Assembly (NCBI GenBank): GCA_900770165.1
Contig: CAAGJJ010000081.1
Location: 35,757-99,756, forward strand
Source of the DNA: Clostridia bacterium
Lineage (GTDB): Bacteria > Bacillota > Clostridia > Oscillospirales > Acutalibacteraceae
DNA: 64,000 nucleotides
Direction of reading: 5' to 3'
Of the stretch, positions 9,099 through 18,429 are shown piece by piece. A program made the position numbers and the translations under genes. The notes beneath the pieces are model-generated. The model made no database searches, was not told the DNA's origin, and saw only the letters and a list, made by a program, of their open reading frames with translations. The stretch's first letter is position 1. Each line of letters opens with the position of its first letter.

Positions 9099-10322
9099 AT
9101 GAAATTTAATGGCAAAAATAATTTATATAAACGTAAAAATCCTGGTAACGAAAATACAAATGTGAATAGTACATATAGCAATTGGGCAAATAAAAATCCT
9201 AGGATAAAAATATTATTATCTGTTTTAATAGTATTGTCTTGCATGGTATTTGTATTTGCTTTTTTTAATAGAGATAGACTTTCATCAAATAACATAGTTA
9301 GTTGGATCTGTGAAGATATACTTGGCTTTGGGGGTGGACAAGGCTACCCTATAGATATAGATGGAACAATTGTAGAAAATAATAATTTTAAAATTATGAA
9401 TAAGAATATCGCTATGGTTAGCGATATATCTTTTACTTCATTTAATAAAAATGGTAAACGAGTTGTTAGTCAACAACATAGTTTTGCTTCGCCAAAACTT
9501 AAAGTAAATGGAAATCGAGCAATAATTTATAATGTTGGTGGGAAAGGTATTCAAATAGAATATGGTAAGTCGACAGTTTATAAGGGAACTTTAGAAAAAG
9601 ATATTATAGCTTCAGCAATTTCAGAAAGAGGAAATTATGTTGTTGCCTGTGAGTCTAATGGATATCTTAGTGAAATGACACTGTATTCTGAAAAAAATGA
9701 GGAAAAATACAAGTATTATTTTTCAGAGTATTATATAACTGATGTTGCAATTAATAAAAAAGGTAATTACGTTGTTGCATCAGGTATTTCTTCTGAAAAT
9801 GGAAATTTAAAATCTGCAATATATATTTTTGATTTTAAAACAGAGACTCCAAGGTCTGTGTTTGAGTATAATGATAATATGATATTTTCAGTATCGTTTT
9901 TAACAGAAAATAATATAGCAGCTGTTGGCGATAAAAATATAGTATTTTTTAATGTTTCTAAAGGTGAACTTAACAATTTTTCTTATGATAATAGAGTTTT
10001 AAGGTGTTTTAAGAATTATTATAATGGTGGATCTGTTATTTCTTTGTCTCTTACTGAAGACGGAAGAAACTGTAGTGTAATTTCATTTGGCACAAAGGGA
10101 AATCAAAAATTGAATTTAGATACAGAATTTAAAGTTAAGGATGTTGCATTAAAAAATAAAAGTGTTGCTGTTTTAGAATCTGATACTATACACAGATATA
10201 ATTTAAAGGGAGAAAAAAAAGGTGAGCATTTTATTGGTGACGATAGCAAACAAATTGAACTACTTTCGCAACATGCAGCTTATGTTCTTGGTGTAAGTGA
10301 AATTTATAAAATCCATATATAA
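9099..10322 (+). CDS. Membrane-anchored protein of the DUF5711 type
   Basis: This 407-residue protein has no assigned function. A basic, Asn-rich cytoplasmic N-terminus of about 45 residues precedes one transmembrane helix (about residues 47-67, ILLSVLIVLSCMVFVFAFF). The extracytoplasmic part has repeating short beta-strand units such as ISERGNYVVACES and INKKGNYVVASG, as in a beta-propeller; this agrees with my recollection of DUF5711 proteins of Clostridia. The ATG directly follows the truA stop, so it is translated from the same transcript. Candidate roles are envelope scaffolding or sensing; neither is shown by the sequence. Confidence 0.65.
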   Translation: MKFNGKNNLYKRKNPGNENTNVNSTYSNWANKNPRIKILLSVLIVLSCMVFVFAFFNRDRLSSNNIVSWICEDILGFGGGQGYPIDIDGTIVENNNFKIMNKNIAMVSDISFTSFNKNGKRVVSQQHSFASPKLKVNGNRAIIYNVGGKGIQIEYGKSTVYKGTLEKDIIASAISERGNYVVACESNGYLSEMTLYSEKNEEKYKYYFSEYYITDVAINKKGNYVVASGISSENGNLKSAIYIFDFKTETPRSVFEYNDNMIFSVSFLTENNIAAVGDKNIVFFNVSKGELNNFSYDNRVLRCFKNYYNGGSVISLSLTEDGRNCSVISFGTKGNQKLNLDTEFKVKDVALKNKSVAVLESDTIHRYNLKGEKKGEHFIGDDSKQIELLSQHAAYVLGVSEIYKIHI

Positions 10323-10377
10323 AAAGTTAATTTCATAAAAATTTACTTATTCTTAATAATTATTTTACTGTCAAATC

Positions 10378-10406
10378 TTGTTAAAGTTTGTCTATTATGT
10401 TATAAT
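10378..10406 (+). promoter_or_regulatory. Sigma-A promoter for cvpA-pgsA
   Basis: TTGTTA (10378-10383) and TATAAT (10401-10406) with a 17-bp spacer lie about 55 bp before the cvpA start. The rest of the 139-bp gap is AT-rich with no other recognised element. Confidence 0.7.
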
Positions 10407-10461
10407 ACGAACCTGAAAAATAGTGAAAGAAAAGTCTGCAATTGATTGAGAGGGAAAAGAC

Positions 10462-11166
10462 TTGAGCATATTACTTGATGCAGGTATTATATTATTATTT
10501 GCAATATTTATAGTTTCAGGTTTAAAAAGAGGTTTAGTTAGATCTCTTATAGGGTTTGTGGCAACTGTTATTGCAATTGTTTTGTCAATGTATTTATCTA
10601 AAATCGCATCTATATTTATTTATGATAATTTTATTAAAAATAATTTATTAGTACAAATAAATGATATACTAAATGAGTATGTTGGGCGTGACTTAAATGA
10701 AAAAACAGCCGCAGTCTTTAATGAACTACCTAAAATACTGTCTAACACATTGATGTTTTGTGGAGTAACTTCTAATGTTGTTGGAGATGTAATTGAGAAT
10801 TCAACTGGGAATGCATCTTATGAGCTTGTTAAATTGTTTTCCCCAACTATAATTAGTGTTATTAGAACTATATTAGTACCATTTATATTTATAATTATAT
10901 ATACACCACTTAACTTTTTAAACAGGGTTATTGGAAGAATTTTTAAGGTTCCAGGATTACGTCAAATAGATCAAGTTTTAGGGGCAATAATTGGTGCCTT
11001 AAAAGGATTTTTATTGATAGTATTAATTACATTTTTATTAAAAATGTTTTTACCAATGATGAGTAATATACCTGATATATTTTCAAAGAATACTATAGAA
11101 TCTACTTTTTTATTTAAAGAATTTTATAGGGATAATATAATATATGATTTTTTACAAAGTGAATAA
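10462..11166 (+). CDS. CvpA family membrane protein
   Basis: This 234-residue protein has four predicted hydrophobic segments (about residues 1-22, 27-48, 128-153 and 172-196). The family signature at the N-terminus is LLDAGIILLFAIFIVSGLKRG, shown here as the short stretch IVSGLKRGLVRSL. CvpA was first linked to colicin V production in E. coli; in Firmicutes the role is unclear and probably concerns the cell envelope. The start is TTG behind GAGAGGG. Residues between helices 2 and 3 form a long extracytoplasmic loop. Confidence 0.75.
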   Translation: MSILLDAGIILLFAIFIVSGLKRGLVRSLIGFVATVIAIVLSMYLSKIASIFIYDNFIKNNLLVQINDILNEYVGRDLNEKTAAVFNELPKILSNTLMFCGVTSNVVGDVIENSTGNASYELVKLFSPTIISVIRTILVPFIFIIIYTPLNFLNRVIGRIFKVPGLRQIDQVLGAIIGALKGFLLIVLITFLLKMFLPMMSNIPDIFSKNTIESTFLFKEFYRDNIIYDFLQSE

Positions 11167-11222
11167 GGCGTACTATATATTTTGATTTTTAAATCTTATA
11201 TTTATAAAGGTGGAGAGGTACT

Positions 11223-11822
11223 TTGTTAATTAACTCCAATAATTTTAAGGAGAATTGTAATATACCAAATTTATTATCTATATTAAGAATAATAATTATA
11301 GGGCCTTTTGTATATTATTTTTTAAAGGATAATTATGTTATGGCTGCTGTAATGATTGCCATATCTGGCCTTAGCGATATGTTTGATGGTTATATAGCAA
11401 GAAGATTTAACCAAATAACTAAACTTGGTGCAATGTTAGACCCAGTTGCCGATAAGATAACTTTGGGTTCAGTAGTAATTTGCATGTGCATAAAAATTCC
11501 AGTAATAATGCCAATTATAATTATATTATTAGTTAAAGAAATTTTAATGCTTTTAGCAGGGTTAGTTTTATTAAAGAAACACAAAACTCCCCCTCCTGCA
11601 CAATGGTATGGAAAAGTCGCAACTATAGTATTTTATATATCGGTTGCAGTAATAGTCTTTTTAAAGGCAATATGGGGAATTGAAAATATGGTATTGACAA
11701 TTACTTTAATGTGTATTACTGTAGCTTTAATGTTTTTTGCGTTAATTAGATATTTTATATTATTTTTGAAGATATTAGAAGGCGATTCAGATAAATCGAC
11801 AAATAATGTAATTAAACAATAA
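11223..11822 (+). CDS. pgsA: CDP-alcohol phosphatidyltransferase (PGP synthase type)
   Basis: This 199-residue integral membrane enzyme most likely joins CDP-diacylglycerol and glycerol-3-phosphate to make phosphatidylglycerophosphate. The complete family motif DG-x2-AR-x8-G-x3-D-x3-D is present, beginning DGYIARR and ending LDPVADK. Hydrophobic helices follow to the C-terminus. The start is TTG with GGTGGAGAGG upstream. Substrate choice within the family (glycerophosphate versus other alcohols) is inferred from length and from its housekeeping context. Confidence 0.85.
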   Translation: MLINSNNFKENCNIPNLLSILRIIIIGPFVYYFLKDNYVMAAVMIAISGLSDMFDGYIARRFNQITKLGAMLDPVADKITLGSVVICMCIKIPVIMPIIIILLVKEILMLLAGLVLLKKHKTPPPAQWYGKVATIVFYISVAVIVFLKAIWGIENMVLTITLMCITVALMFFALIRYFILFLKILEGDSDKSTNNVIKQ

Positions 11823-11904
11823 TAGAATGGTTACTGATATTAAAAAAATTATAAAAAGCTTTTGAGAATATATAATATTTTTTATAACATTAAGGAGAAA
11901 TACT

Positions 11905-14205
11905 ATGCTTTGTTCAAAATGCAAAAAGAGGCCAGCAGTTGTTTTTGTGTCTACAAATCGCGACGATGCCTCTACACAAGGTTTGTGTATAATGTGTGCA
12001 AAAGAATTAGGTGTTAAACCTGTAGCTGATATAATGGATAAGATGGGAATTACGGATGATGATCTTGAATTAATGCAAGATCAATTGGATGAATTTATGT
12101 CTATGAATTTGAATAATAATTTTGATGATGGCAACGATGAATTTGTATCTGGTGGTGCCCCTACATTTCCTTCATTTTTTAGCAATATTGTTAATGAACC
12201 GTTAAAAAGCGATAGTCTTGAAAATGTAAAAGAGGAATCTAAAGAAGGTAAAAGTACGTCTAAAAAATCTGAAAAAAAGAAATTTGAAAAACAAAAAAAG
12301 AGAAAACATATAGAAAATTATTGTCATAACCTTACTGAAAAAGCAAGGGAAGGTAAATTAGACAAAATTATTGGAAGAGATAAAGAAATTTCAAGGGTTA
12401 TACAAATATTAAGCAGAAGAACTAAGAATAATCCGTGTCTTATTGGGGAACCAGGTGTAGGAAAAACTGCTATTGCTGAAGGACTTGCTATTAGAATAGC
12501 AAGTGGAGATGTTCCTTATAGATTAAAAGATAAAGAAGTACATTTGTTAGATCTTACATCCCTAGTTGCAGGCACGCAATTTAGGGGACAATTTGAAAGC
12601 AGAATTAAAGGATTGATTGAGGAAGTAAAAGAATCAGGCAATATTATTTTATTTATAGATGAAGTTCATAATTTGGTTTCAACTGGTGATGCAGAGGGAT
12701 CGATGAATGCTGCTAACATACTTAAACCAGCTCTTTCTAGGGGCGAAATTCAGGTTATTGGTGCAACTACATTTACTGAATACAGAAAATATATTGAAAA
12801 AGATTCTGCACTAGAAAGAAGATTCCAACCTGTTACAGTAATAGAACCATCAATAGAAGATACTATTGACGTTTTATTAGGAATTAAATCGTATTATGAG
12901 AATTATCATAGAGTAAAAATATCTAATAGCTTAATTAGAAATTGTGTTAATTTATCTGAAAGATATATTACAGATAGATTTTTACCAGATAAAGCAATCG
13001 ATCTTTTAGACGAAGCTTGTGCTTATTCTGCTCTTAGAAACAAAAATATGGAAGAATATGATACTTTAAAACATAAGGTAGACGTTTTAAAAGAAGAGGA
13101 AGAGCAGATTTCTGCTGATGAGGAAATTGATTATAAAAAACTTGCAGATGTAAGATGTGATTTAGCTAAGCTAGAGCAAAAGTTAGATAAAATGTCTGTT
13201 ACAGCTTTAAATAATAATGTAACAGATGAAGATATTGCTCATGTTATTGAAGTATGGACTGGTATACCATCTTCAAAAATACAAGAAAATCAATTAAGAA
13301 AATTATCAAAACTTGAAGAAAATATTAAAGAAAAGATAGTTGGACAAGATGAGGGAATAAAAGCTTTAGTTGCAGCTGTTAAAAGGAATAGAGTGCAAAT
13401 AAATCCAAGGAGAAGACCTGCATCATTTATTTTTGTTGGACCTACTGGTGTAGGGAAGACTGAAATGGTAAAAGTTTTATCTAATGAATTATTTGATTCT
13501 CCAGAAACACTTATAAGGCTAGATATGTCTGAATTTATGGAAAAGCATTCTGTATCTAGAATAATAGGTTCACCTCCTGGATATGTTGGATATGATGAAG
13601 CTGGGCAGGTTACAGAAAAAGTTAGAAGAAGACCATATTCTGTGTTACTTTTTGACGAAATAGAAAAAGCACATCCTGATGTAATGAACATTCTTTTGCA
13701 AATATTAGATGAAGGTAAGGTAACAGATTCACATGGAAGAACAGTTAATTTTGAAAATACTGTTATAGTAATGACATCTAATGCTGGAAGTGATAAAAAG
13801 GATAGTGCAGTTGGTTTTGCTAAAAGTGAATTTAATGTATCTAAAGAAAAAGCAATGAAGGCTTTATCGGAATTTTTACGGCCAGAATTTTTAAGCAGAA
13901 TAGATGAGATTATAGTTTTTAGAAAGCTGAATGAAAAAGATTATAAAGATATTGCAAGGTTGATGCTGAATGAGTATGTTGGTACTTTAAAAGAAAGAGG
14001 AATATATTTTAAATTTGATGATAAAGCATTAGAATATATAGCTAAAAAGTCTATAGGCGGAAAAAGTGGAGCTAGAGACTTGAGAAATTATATAAGAAGA
14101 GAAGTAGAGGATAAACTAGCCTCTGAAATAATTGATAGACAAGATACTGATATAAATGAAATTGTTTTAACAGCAGATGACAAATTGAGACTGGAGATTT
14201 TGTAA
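11905..14205 (+). CDS. Clp-type AAA+ unfoldase with N-terminal zinc finger (ClpC/ClpE group)
   Basis: This 766-residue Hsp100 ATPase unfolds proteins, probably for ClpP. The N-terminus carries a four-Cys zinc site (C3, C6, C28, C31) as in ClpE, then an acidic and lysine-rich linker to about residue 140, in place of the usual Clp-N double repeat. The first AAA+ domain has Walker A GEPGVGKT (about 181-188). A short charged coiled coil (about 385-440) precedes the second AAA+ domain with GPTGVGKT (about 512-519), sensor motif TSNAG and the C-terminal D2 domain. The ATG follows AAGGAGAAA. ClpE is the closest named relative, but the UVR segment is not obvious. Confidence 0.82.
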   Translation: MLCSKCKKRPAVVFVSTNRDDASTQGLCIMCAKELGVKPVADIMDKMGITDDDLELMQDQLDEFMSMNLNNNFDDGNDEFVSGGAPTFPSFFSNIVNEPLKSDSLENVKEESKEGKSTSKKSEKKKFEKQKKRKHIENYCHNLTEKAREGKLDKIIGRDKEISRVIQILSRRTKNNPCLIGEPGVGKTAIAEGLAIRIASGDVPYRLKDKEVHLLDLTSLVAGTQFRGQFESRIKGLIEEVKESGNIILFIDEVHNLVSTGDAEGSMNAANILKPALSRGEIQVIGATTFTEYRKYIEKDSALERRFQPVTVIEPSIEDTIDVLLGIKSYYENYHRVKISNSLIRNCVNLSERYITDRFLPDKAIDLLDEACAYSALRNKNMEEYDTLKHKVDVLKEEEEQISADEEIDYKKLADVRCDLAKLEQKLDKMSVTALNNNVTDEDIAHVIEVWTGIPSSKIQENQLRKLSKLEENIKEKIVGQDEGIKALVAAVKRNRVQINPRRRPASFIFVGPTGVGKTEMVKVLSNELFDSPETLIRLDMSEFMEKHSVSRIIGSPPGYVGYDEAGQVTEKVRRRPYSVLLFDEIEKAHPDVMNILLQILDEGKVTDSHGRTVNFENTVIVMTSNAGSDKKDSAVGFAKSEFNVSKEKAMKALSEFLRPEFLSRIDEIIVFRKLNEKDYKDIARLMLNEYVGTLKERGIYFKFDDKALEYIAKKSIGGKSGARDLRNYIRREVEDKLASEIIDRQDTDINEIVLTADDKLRLEIL

Positions 14206-14346
14206 AAAGGGCAATTGTAACATATTTGATAGTTAGAAATTGTAGGTTAGCTACAACTTTAAGTTTGTGAGTATTGGAAAGAAAATTATTAACATAAATA
14301 AATATGTTATGAATAGTAGAAAAACTAATAAAAATTGTATTTTCTA
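14206..14346. other. Gap between the Clp gene and the tRNA array
   Basis: This short AT-rich spacer holds two weak inverted repeats: TTGTAG/CTACAA at 14240-14256, followed by a modest T-rich stretch that might end the Clp transcript, and TAACATA/TATGTTA at about 14290-14311. No reading frame in it looks coding. Confidence 0.4.
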
Positions 14347-14375
14347 TTGACATCCGGCGGCAGATATGATATTAT
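14347..14375 (+). promoter_or_regulatory. Consensus promoter of the tRNA array
   Basis: A perfect TTGACA (14347-14352) and TATTAT (14370-14375) with 17-bp spacing lie 17 bp before the first tRNA. The GC-rich spacer is unlike the surroundings. A strong stable-RNA promoter is expected here. Confidence 0.85.
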
Positions 14376-14392
14376 ATAACTCGTCGGAAATC

Positions 14393-14466
14393 GCGGGTGT
14401 AGTTCAATGGTAGAACTCCAGCCTTCCAAGCTGGTCGCGTGGGTTCGATTCCCATCACCCGCTCCA
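14393..14466 (+). tRNA. tRNA-Gly (TCC)
   Basis: This is a complete cloverleaf. The acceptor GCGGGTG pairs with CACCCGC, anticodon stem CCAGC/GCTGG carries loop CTTCCAA with anticodon TCC, and CCA is encoded. It is the first gene of a five-tRNA array. Confidence 0.94.
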
Positions 14467-14500
14467 TAAAATTGCTCTTAGAGTAATTTAGTATTACTTT

Positions 14501-14577
14501 GCGCCAGTAGCTCAGCTGGATAGAGCAACTGCCTTCTAAGCAGTAGGCCAGGGGTTCGAGTCCCTTCTGGCGCGCCA
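14501..14577 (+). tRNA. tRNA-Arg (TCT)
   Basis: The acceptor GCGCCAG pairs with CTGGCGC. The anticodon stem ACTGC/GCAGT carries loop CTTCTAA with anticodon TCT, reading AGA and AGG, the main arginine codons in this AT-rich genome. CCA is encoded. Confidence 0.94.
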
Positions 14578-14582
14578 TTTAT

Positions 14583-14660
<78 letters not shown>

Positions 14661-14679
14661 TATTTAATAGTTTGCATAT

Positions 14680-14755
14680 TGGGGTGTAGCCAAGCGGTAA
14701 GGCAACGGACTTTGACTCCGTCATTTCGCTGGTTCGAATCCAGCCATCCCAGCCA
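14680..14755 (+). tRNA. tRNA-Gln (TTG)
   Basis: The acceptor TGGGGTG pairs with CATCCCA. The anticodon stem ACGGA/TCCGT carries loop CTTTGAC with anticodon TTG. The discriminator is G and CCA is encoded. Confidence 0.93.
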
Positions 14756-14785
14756 AATTAGTTTTCTAGTAATATTGATATATAT

Positions 14786-14861
14786 GAGCCATTAGCTCAG
14801 TTGGCAGAGCACTTGACTTTTAATCAAGGTGTCCGGGGTTCGAATCCCCGATGGCTCACCA
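14786..14861 (+). tRNA. tRNA-Lys (TTT)
   Basis: The acceptor GAGCCAT pairs with ATGGCTC. The anticodon stem CTTGA/TCAAG carries loop CTTTTAA with anticodon TTT, and CCA is encoded. It is the last gene of the array, 9 nt before the terminator. Confidence 0.94.
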
Positions 14862-14870
14862 GAATTTATT

Positions 14871-14906
14871 GCATAAGCGTTATTTTTAGCGTTTATGCAT
14901 TTTTTA
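14871..14906 (+). terminator. Terminator of the tRNA array
   Basis: GCATAAGCG pairs with CGTTTATGC (9 bp, one G-U pair) and is followed by ATTTTTTA. Confidence 0.85.
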
Positions 14907-14944
14907 TCATTAAAGCCTTTTATAAGTTGAACTTGTACAATAAA

Positions 14945-14978
14945 AAAGACTTCTAATTTTTAATTAGAGGTCTTTTTT
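14945..14978 (-). terminator. Terminator of the DUF952-Nudix gene
   Basis: On the minus strand AGACCTCTAAT pairs with ATTAGAAGTCT with one mismatch, followed by six T. The stop codon of the gene lies inside the hairpin. Confidence 0.8.
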
Positions 14979-15740
14979 ATATTCTTTGAAGAATTTAATG
15001 GATTTGTTTAGAATATTTTTGTCACAATCGTAACTTAAACGTTTATGTGCATCGTCGAAATTAAGCCACTCTATTTTTTCTACTTCTCCTTCTTGCGGGA
15101 TTGCTTTTGTAAATTTCGATTCTGCACAGTAATATACAACTTTTCTCATATTATATGGTTTAATTATAAAATTGGTTTCTTCTCTAAATTTAGGTAGTAT
15201 TTTTATGTCAAGATTAACTTCTTCCTTAACTTCTCGAATTGCTGTTTGTATTTCTGTTTCATTGTTTTCTATGTGGCCTTTAGGGAATCCCCATCGCATA
15301 ATATTATTATAAGTAAAGCCAATTAATAGCACTTTGTATTCTTTATCGAATTTATGAAATAAAATTGCGCCGCATGATTTTTCAAAGTGAGCAAAATTTA
15401 GTAGTTTATCTGGAATATAGAAGTTACCTAACTGATTCTTTTTGAAATCTGCTGTATCAATTACACTATCTACATTAATTAATCCATAAACGTGGGGGAA
15501 AGTCATTCCGTTATTTTTATTTGTTTCCCATTTAATTTCAGATTTTAGTTTGTCGCTATCTATACATAGGACAACTAATTCTTCGTTTATATTCTTTAAG
15601 TTACTGTTTGCTACGTGTAGTAATTGATTAAATTCAGAACAATGAATAAATCCATCTTTTTTTATTGAAGGATTACTATAAAACCCAGTTTTTAAACTTT
15701 GATGCCATTCCTCGCTTTTTGCAATATGAAATAATAACAT
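14964..15740 (-). CDS. DUF952-Nudix hydrolase fusion protein
   Basis: This 258-residue protein joins two domains. Residues 1 to about 115 match the DUF952 pattern (N-terminal LFHIAKSEEW, then DGFIHCSE and MTFPHVYG), a small glutathione-transferase-like unknown. Residues about 120-258 form a Nudix hydrolase with the Nudix box G-x5-E-x7-RE-x2-EE beginning GHIENNE and ending REVKEEVN, preceded by RWGFPKG. Nudix enzymes cleave nucleoside diphosphate-X compounds; the WGFPKGH context is like that of dinucleoside-tetraphosphate hydrolases. The substrate is not known. It is monocistronic on the minus strand, converging on the tRNA array. Confidence 0.75.
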   Translation of the reverse strand: MLLFHIAKSEEWHQSLKTGFYSNPSIKKDGFIHCSEFNQLLHVANSNLKNINEELVVLCIDSDKLKSEIKWETNKNNGMTFPHVYGLINVDSVIDTADFKKNQLGNFYIPDKLLNFAHFEKSCGAILFHKFDKEYKVLLIGFTYNNIMRWGFPKGHIENNETEIQTAIREVKEEVNLDIKILPKFREETNFIIKPYNMRKVVYYCAESKFTKAIPQEGEVEKIEWLNFDDAHKRLSYDCDKNILNKSIKFFKEYKKDL

Positions 15741-15804
15741 ACACTTACCACATTCCTTAAAAAATTTGTTTTTATATTAATAACACTATAATTTTTTGGA
15801 ATTT

Positions 15805-15833
15805 ATCATATCATATTTTTTGTGCTGTGTAAA
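15805..15833 (-). promoter_or_regulatory. Promoter of the DUF952-Nudix gene
   Basis: On the minus strand TTTACA (15828-15833) and TATGAT (15805-15810) are 17 bp apart, about 65 bp before the gene start. Confidence 0.65.
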
Positions 15834-15857
15834 CTAATAATTAGCTGTTAGATTCAT

Positions 15858-15886
15858 TAAAAAAGCCTTCGGTAGTTCCGAAGGCT
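15858..15886 (-). terminator. Terminator of the alcohol dehydrogenase gene
   Basis: On the minus strand AGCCTTCGG, a 5-nt loop and CCGAAGGCT form a perfect 9-bp stem followed by six T. Confidence 0.88.
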
Positions 15887-15902
15887 ATAGATAATTATTA
15901 TT

Positions 15903-17069
15903 TTATAAACACATTTTAAAAATATTTTCTATATCATCTTGTTTTAAAGGAATAAAACCTTGTAAAGTACTTCCTCCACAGGCTTTTTGGGCCATTATTG
16001 GGAAGTCTTCTTGTTTAATCCCGACCTTAGTAAATGTATCTTCAAGTCCTAAAGTGTAAAAGAAAAAGCTTGATAGTAAATTAACGCTTTTTTTGGCAAT
16101 TTCCATTGGATTTAGTGAAGCATCAATACCAAATACATTTATTCCAAATTGAACATATTTAGAAACTGTTTTTTCATTTAAGCAATATTCCAGCCAACGT
16201 GGTGTTAATATTGCAAGCCCATGGCCATGAGTAATGTCGTATATAGCTGAAAGTTCATGTTCCATTGGATGACAGCTCCATGCTTGGTTCTTTCCTCCGT
16301 TTATGAAGCCATTTATGGCCCATGAAGATGTCCACATCAGGTTTGCACGAGCTTCATAATTATCGGGATGTTCCATTGCAATAGGAGTATATTTTATAAT
16401 TGTTTTCATCATACCTTCCATAAAACAATCAAGCATATAAAGGTCAGATTCCATATTAAAATATACTTCAATTATGTGACTCATCATATCTACAGAACCA
16501 CACGCGGTTTGATATTTATTTACGCTGTATGTTATTGTAGGATCGAGAAATGATACCTTTGGTAGAAGAGGCCGTTCCATACGTCCAATTTTGTCTTTGG
16601 TTTCAAGATTACTAATTACACCTCCACAATCCATTTCTGATCCTGTAGCAGATAAGGTTAAAACGGTAACTACAGGAAGAGCTTTTTCTACTGGAGCCCA
16701 CTTACTAAAAAATTCCCAAGGATCGAAATCTACACAAGCTCCGGCAGCTATCCACTTAGTTGCGTCTAAAGTTGAGCCGCCTCCAACTGCAAGAAGAACA
16801 TCAATATTATTTTCCTTACAAATTTTTGCACCTTGCCGAACAGAATCGATTCGTGGATTAGGTGAAATATTAGATAATTCAAAAATTTCTAGATTTTCTT
16901 TTTTTAATTCTTCTATAATTTTATCATATAAGCCAGATCTTTTAATTGATCCACCTCCATATGTTAATAAAACTCTTTTTCCAAATTTTTTTAGTTCACT
17001 TCCTAAATATTCAATTTGATTTGTTCCAAAGTACACTTTTGTTGGAATATCATAAATAAAGTTGTTCAT
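15903..17069 (-). CDS. Iron-containing alcohol dehydrogenase (butanol dehydrogenase type)
   Basis: This 388-residue group III alcohol dehydrogenase reduces aldehydes to alcohols with NAD(P)H, typically butanal or ethanal in fermenting clostridia. The nucleotide-binding GGGSTLDATKWIAAG is followed by the metal-ligand region with SHIIEVYF, HPMEHELSAIYDITHGHG and the conserved Asp/His residues. The start is the ATG at 17069, 8 nt after GGGAG; an ATG 15 nt upstream overlaps that ribosome site and is less likely. It closely resembles the single-domain BdhA/YugJ group, with no fused aldehyde dehydrogenase. It is monocistronic. Confidence 0.88.
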   Translation of the reverse strand: MNNFIYDIPTKVYFGTNQIEYLGSELKKFGKRVLLTYGGGSIKRSGLYDKIIEELKKENLEIFELSNISPNPRIDSVRQGAKICKENNIDVLLAVGGGSTLDATKWIAAGACVDFDPWEFFSKWAPVEKALPVVTVLTLSATGSEMDCGGVISNLETKDKIGRMERPLLPKVSFLDPTITYSVNKYQTACGSVDMMSHIIEVYFNMESDLYMLDCFMEGMMKTIIKYTPIAMEHPDNYEARANLMWTSSWAINGFINGGKNQAWSCHPMEHELSAIYDITHGHGLAILTPRWLEYCLNEKTVSKYVQFGINVFGIDASLNPMEIAKKSVNLLSSFFFYTLGLEDTFTKVGIKQEDFPIMAQKACGGSTLQGFIPLKQDDIENIFKMCL

Positions 17070-17161
17070 GTCTTTTTCTCCCATAAAATTATAATTTATT
17101 ATTGCAAAAGTTGGTTTGAAATTATATTTGCAATATATTTATTATTTGAAAAAATATTTTT

Positions 17162-18397
17162 CTAATTACCTAATGGGCAATATGAATTGTTTTTACATAT
17201 TTTGTTCTCTAACTTGCTATTAATTGCAATACATGGTAAGCAGTTATTACTATATTTACAATTGTAGCATTTTTCACTCACATTATTTTCTGCATTACGA
17301 ATTTCATTTAATATAGATGATTTATTCCAATAATCATTTATTTTTTCGTATTTTTCGTGGTATTCCAAATGTCGGCACGGTGTAAGATTGCCATCTACAT
17401 CTATTGAAATACCATCCCTTGCGGCTCCACAACCCTTTTCTATACCTATATTAGCGTTAAAAAGATAGCCATTCATTACATATGCCCTAAGTTGAGAATA
17501 GCATGATTCTATAATTATGTCTAGTTTATTGTCTTTAAATTTTTTTATATAATTGGCTAGATATAAAAATTTTTCTTTACTAGGTACACTTTTGAGTTCG
17601 TAGTTAGAATCTGGTTTAAATGAAATTATAATTAATTTACTAACATTATAGCTTTTTGCTAAATCTACCATATTACTAATATCTGTTATATTATTCTCAT
17701 GTGCAACCCAGTTAATATAATATCTTTTAAATTTGCTGTTTTTTAAGACTTCGAGTGTCTTTATTGCTAAATCAAATCCATCACGTGTTAAAGAATTTAT
17801 TTTAGAGTTTGAGCCATTTAAAGAAATGTAAATATCTCCAATGTCTGCATTAATTAATTTGTCCAAAACATAGCTATTAAATCCATATCCACTTATTGCT
17901 ATTGATGAATATAATCCATATTCTGAGCAAGCTTTAATTAGCTCTAATAAGTGAGGATATACCATTGTTTCTCCACCACTTAAATTTATATATGGTATTT
18001 TGAGATTACTAGCTTGTTCGATATATTTTTTTGCTATATCTATGTTAATGTCTTTTCCTCTATTAAGATCACAGTAGCATTGTGGGCATCTTAGAGGACA
18101 CCTAGTTGTAAGCTCTATGTTCATATTTGTTGGAGCAACGTATGACTTCATAGGAGAAGTTAATGTTAAAGATTTTTCAGCTTCAGTTAAGAAATCATCT
18201 TTATTTACTTTTAAAGCTTCTAGAAATTGTTTATCTAAACTAGAAAGCTTATCTATATAATCTGATTTTATATCATAATTTATCCAGTTAATTATTTCAT
18301 TGTATTTGGACTCATCTATATTAATAGTAATTTTATTTTTATAATAAAATATTATTACTTTTTTACGTTCTCCTCTAATTAATAATTGTTTGTCCAT
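17162..18397 (-). CDS. Radical SAM/SPASM peptide maturase
   Basis: This 411-residue enzyme is the probable modifier of the two neighbouring precursor peptides. Residues 1 to about 95 form a charged N-terminal domain that could bind the leader. The radical SAM core starts near 105 with the [4Fe-4S] motif CPLRCPQC (C-x3-C-x2-C) and NLSGGETMVYPH. A SPASM region from about residue 320 holds Cys clusters (GCGAARDG, TPCRHLE, CYNCKYSNNC, CLPC) for auxiliary iron-sulfur clusters. It lies directly behind precursor A but after a terminator. The reaction cannot be read from sequence; epimerisation or carbon-carbon cross-linking would fit cores without Cys. Confidence 0.85.
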   Translation of the reverse strand: MDKQLLIRGERKKVIIFYYKNKITINIDESKYNEIINWINYDIKSDYIDKLSSLDKQFLEALKVNKDDFLTEAEKSLTLTSPMKSYVAPTNMNIELTTRCPLRCPQCYCDLNRGKDINIDIAKKYIEQASNLKIPYINLSGGETMVYPHLLELIKACSEYGLYSSIAISGYGFNSYVLDKLINADIGDIYISLNGSNSKINSLTRDGFDLAIKTLEVLKNSKFKRYYINWVAHENNITDISNMVDLAKSYNVSKLIIISFKPDSNYELKSVPSKEKFLYLANYIKKFKDNKLDIIIESCYSQLRAYVMNGYLFNANIGIEKGCGAARDGISIDVDGNLTPCRHLEYHEKYEKINDYWNKSSILNEIRNAENNVSEKCYNCKYSNNCLPCIAINSKLENKICKNNSYCPLGN

Positions 18398-18429
18398 AGT
18401 GTTTTTACCTCATTTTTAATTTAATATAT

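Noticed and set aside
13290..13691. Long antisense frame inside the Clp gene
   Set aside because: It lies wholly within a well-supported conserved coding region, has no ribosome site and reads as low-complexity Ser/Ile/Phe sequence, typical of the complement of an AT-rich gene. The same holds for antisense frames inside glmM, ygfK, hyuA and the ABC exporter genes.
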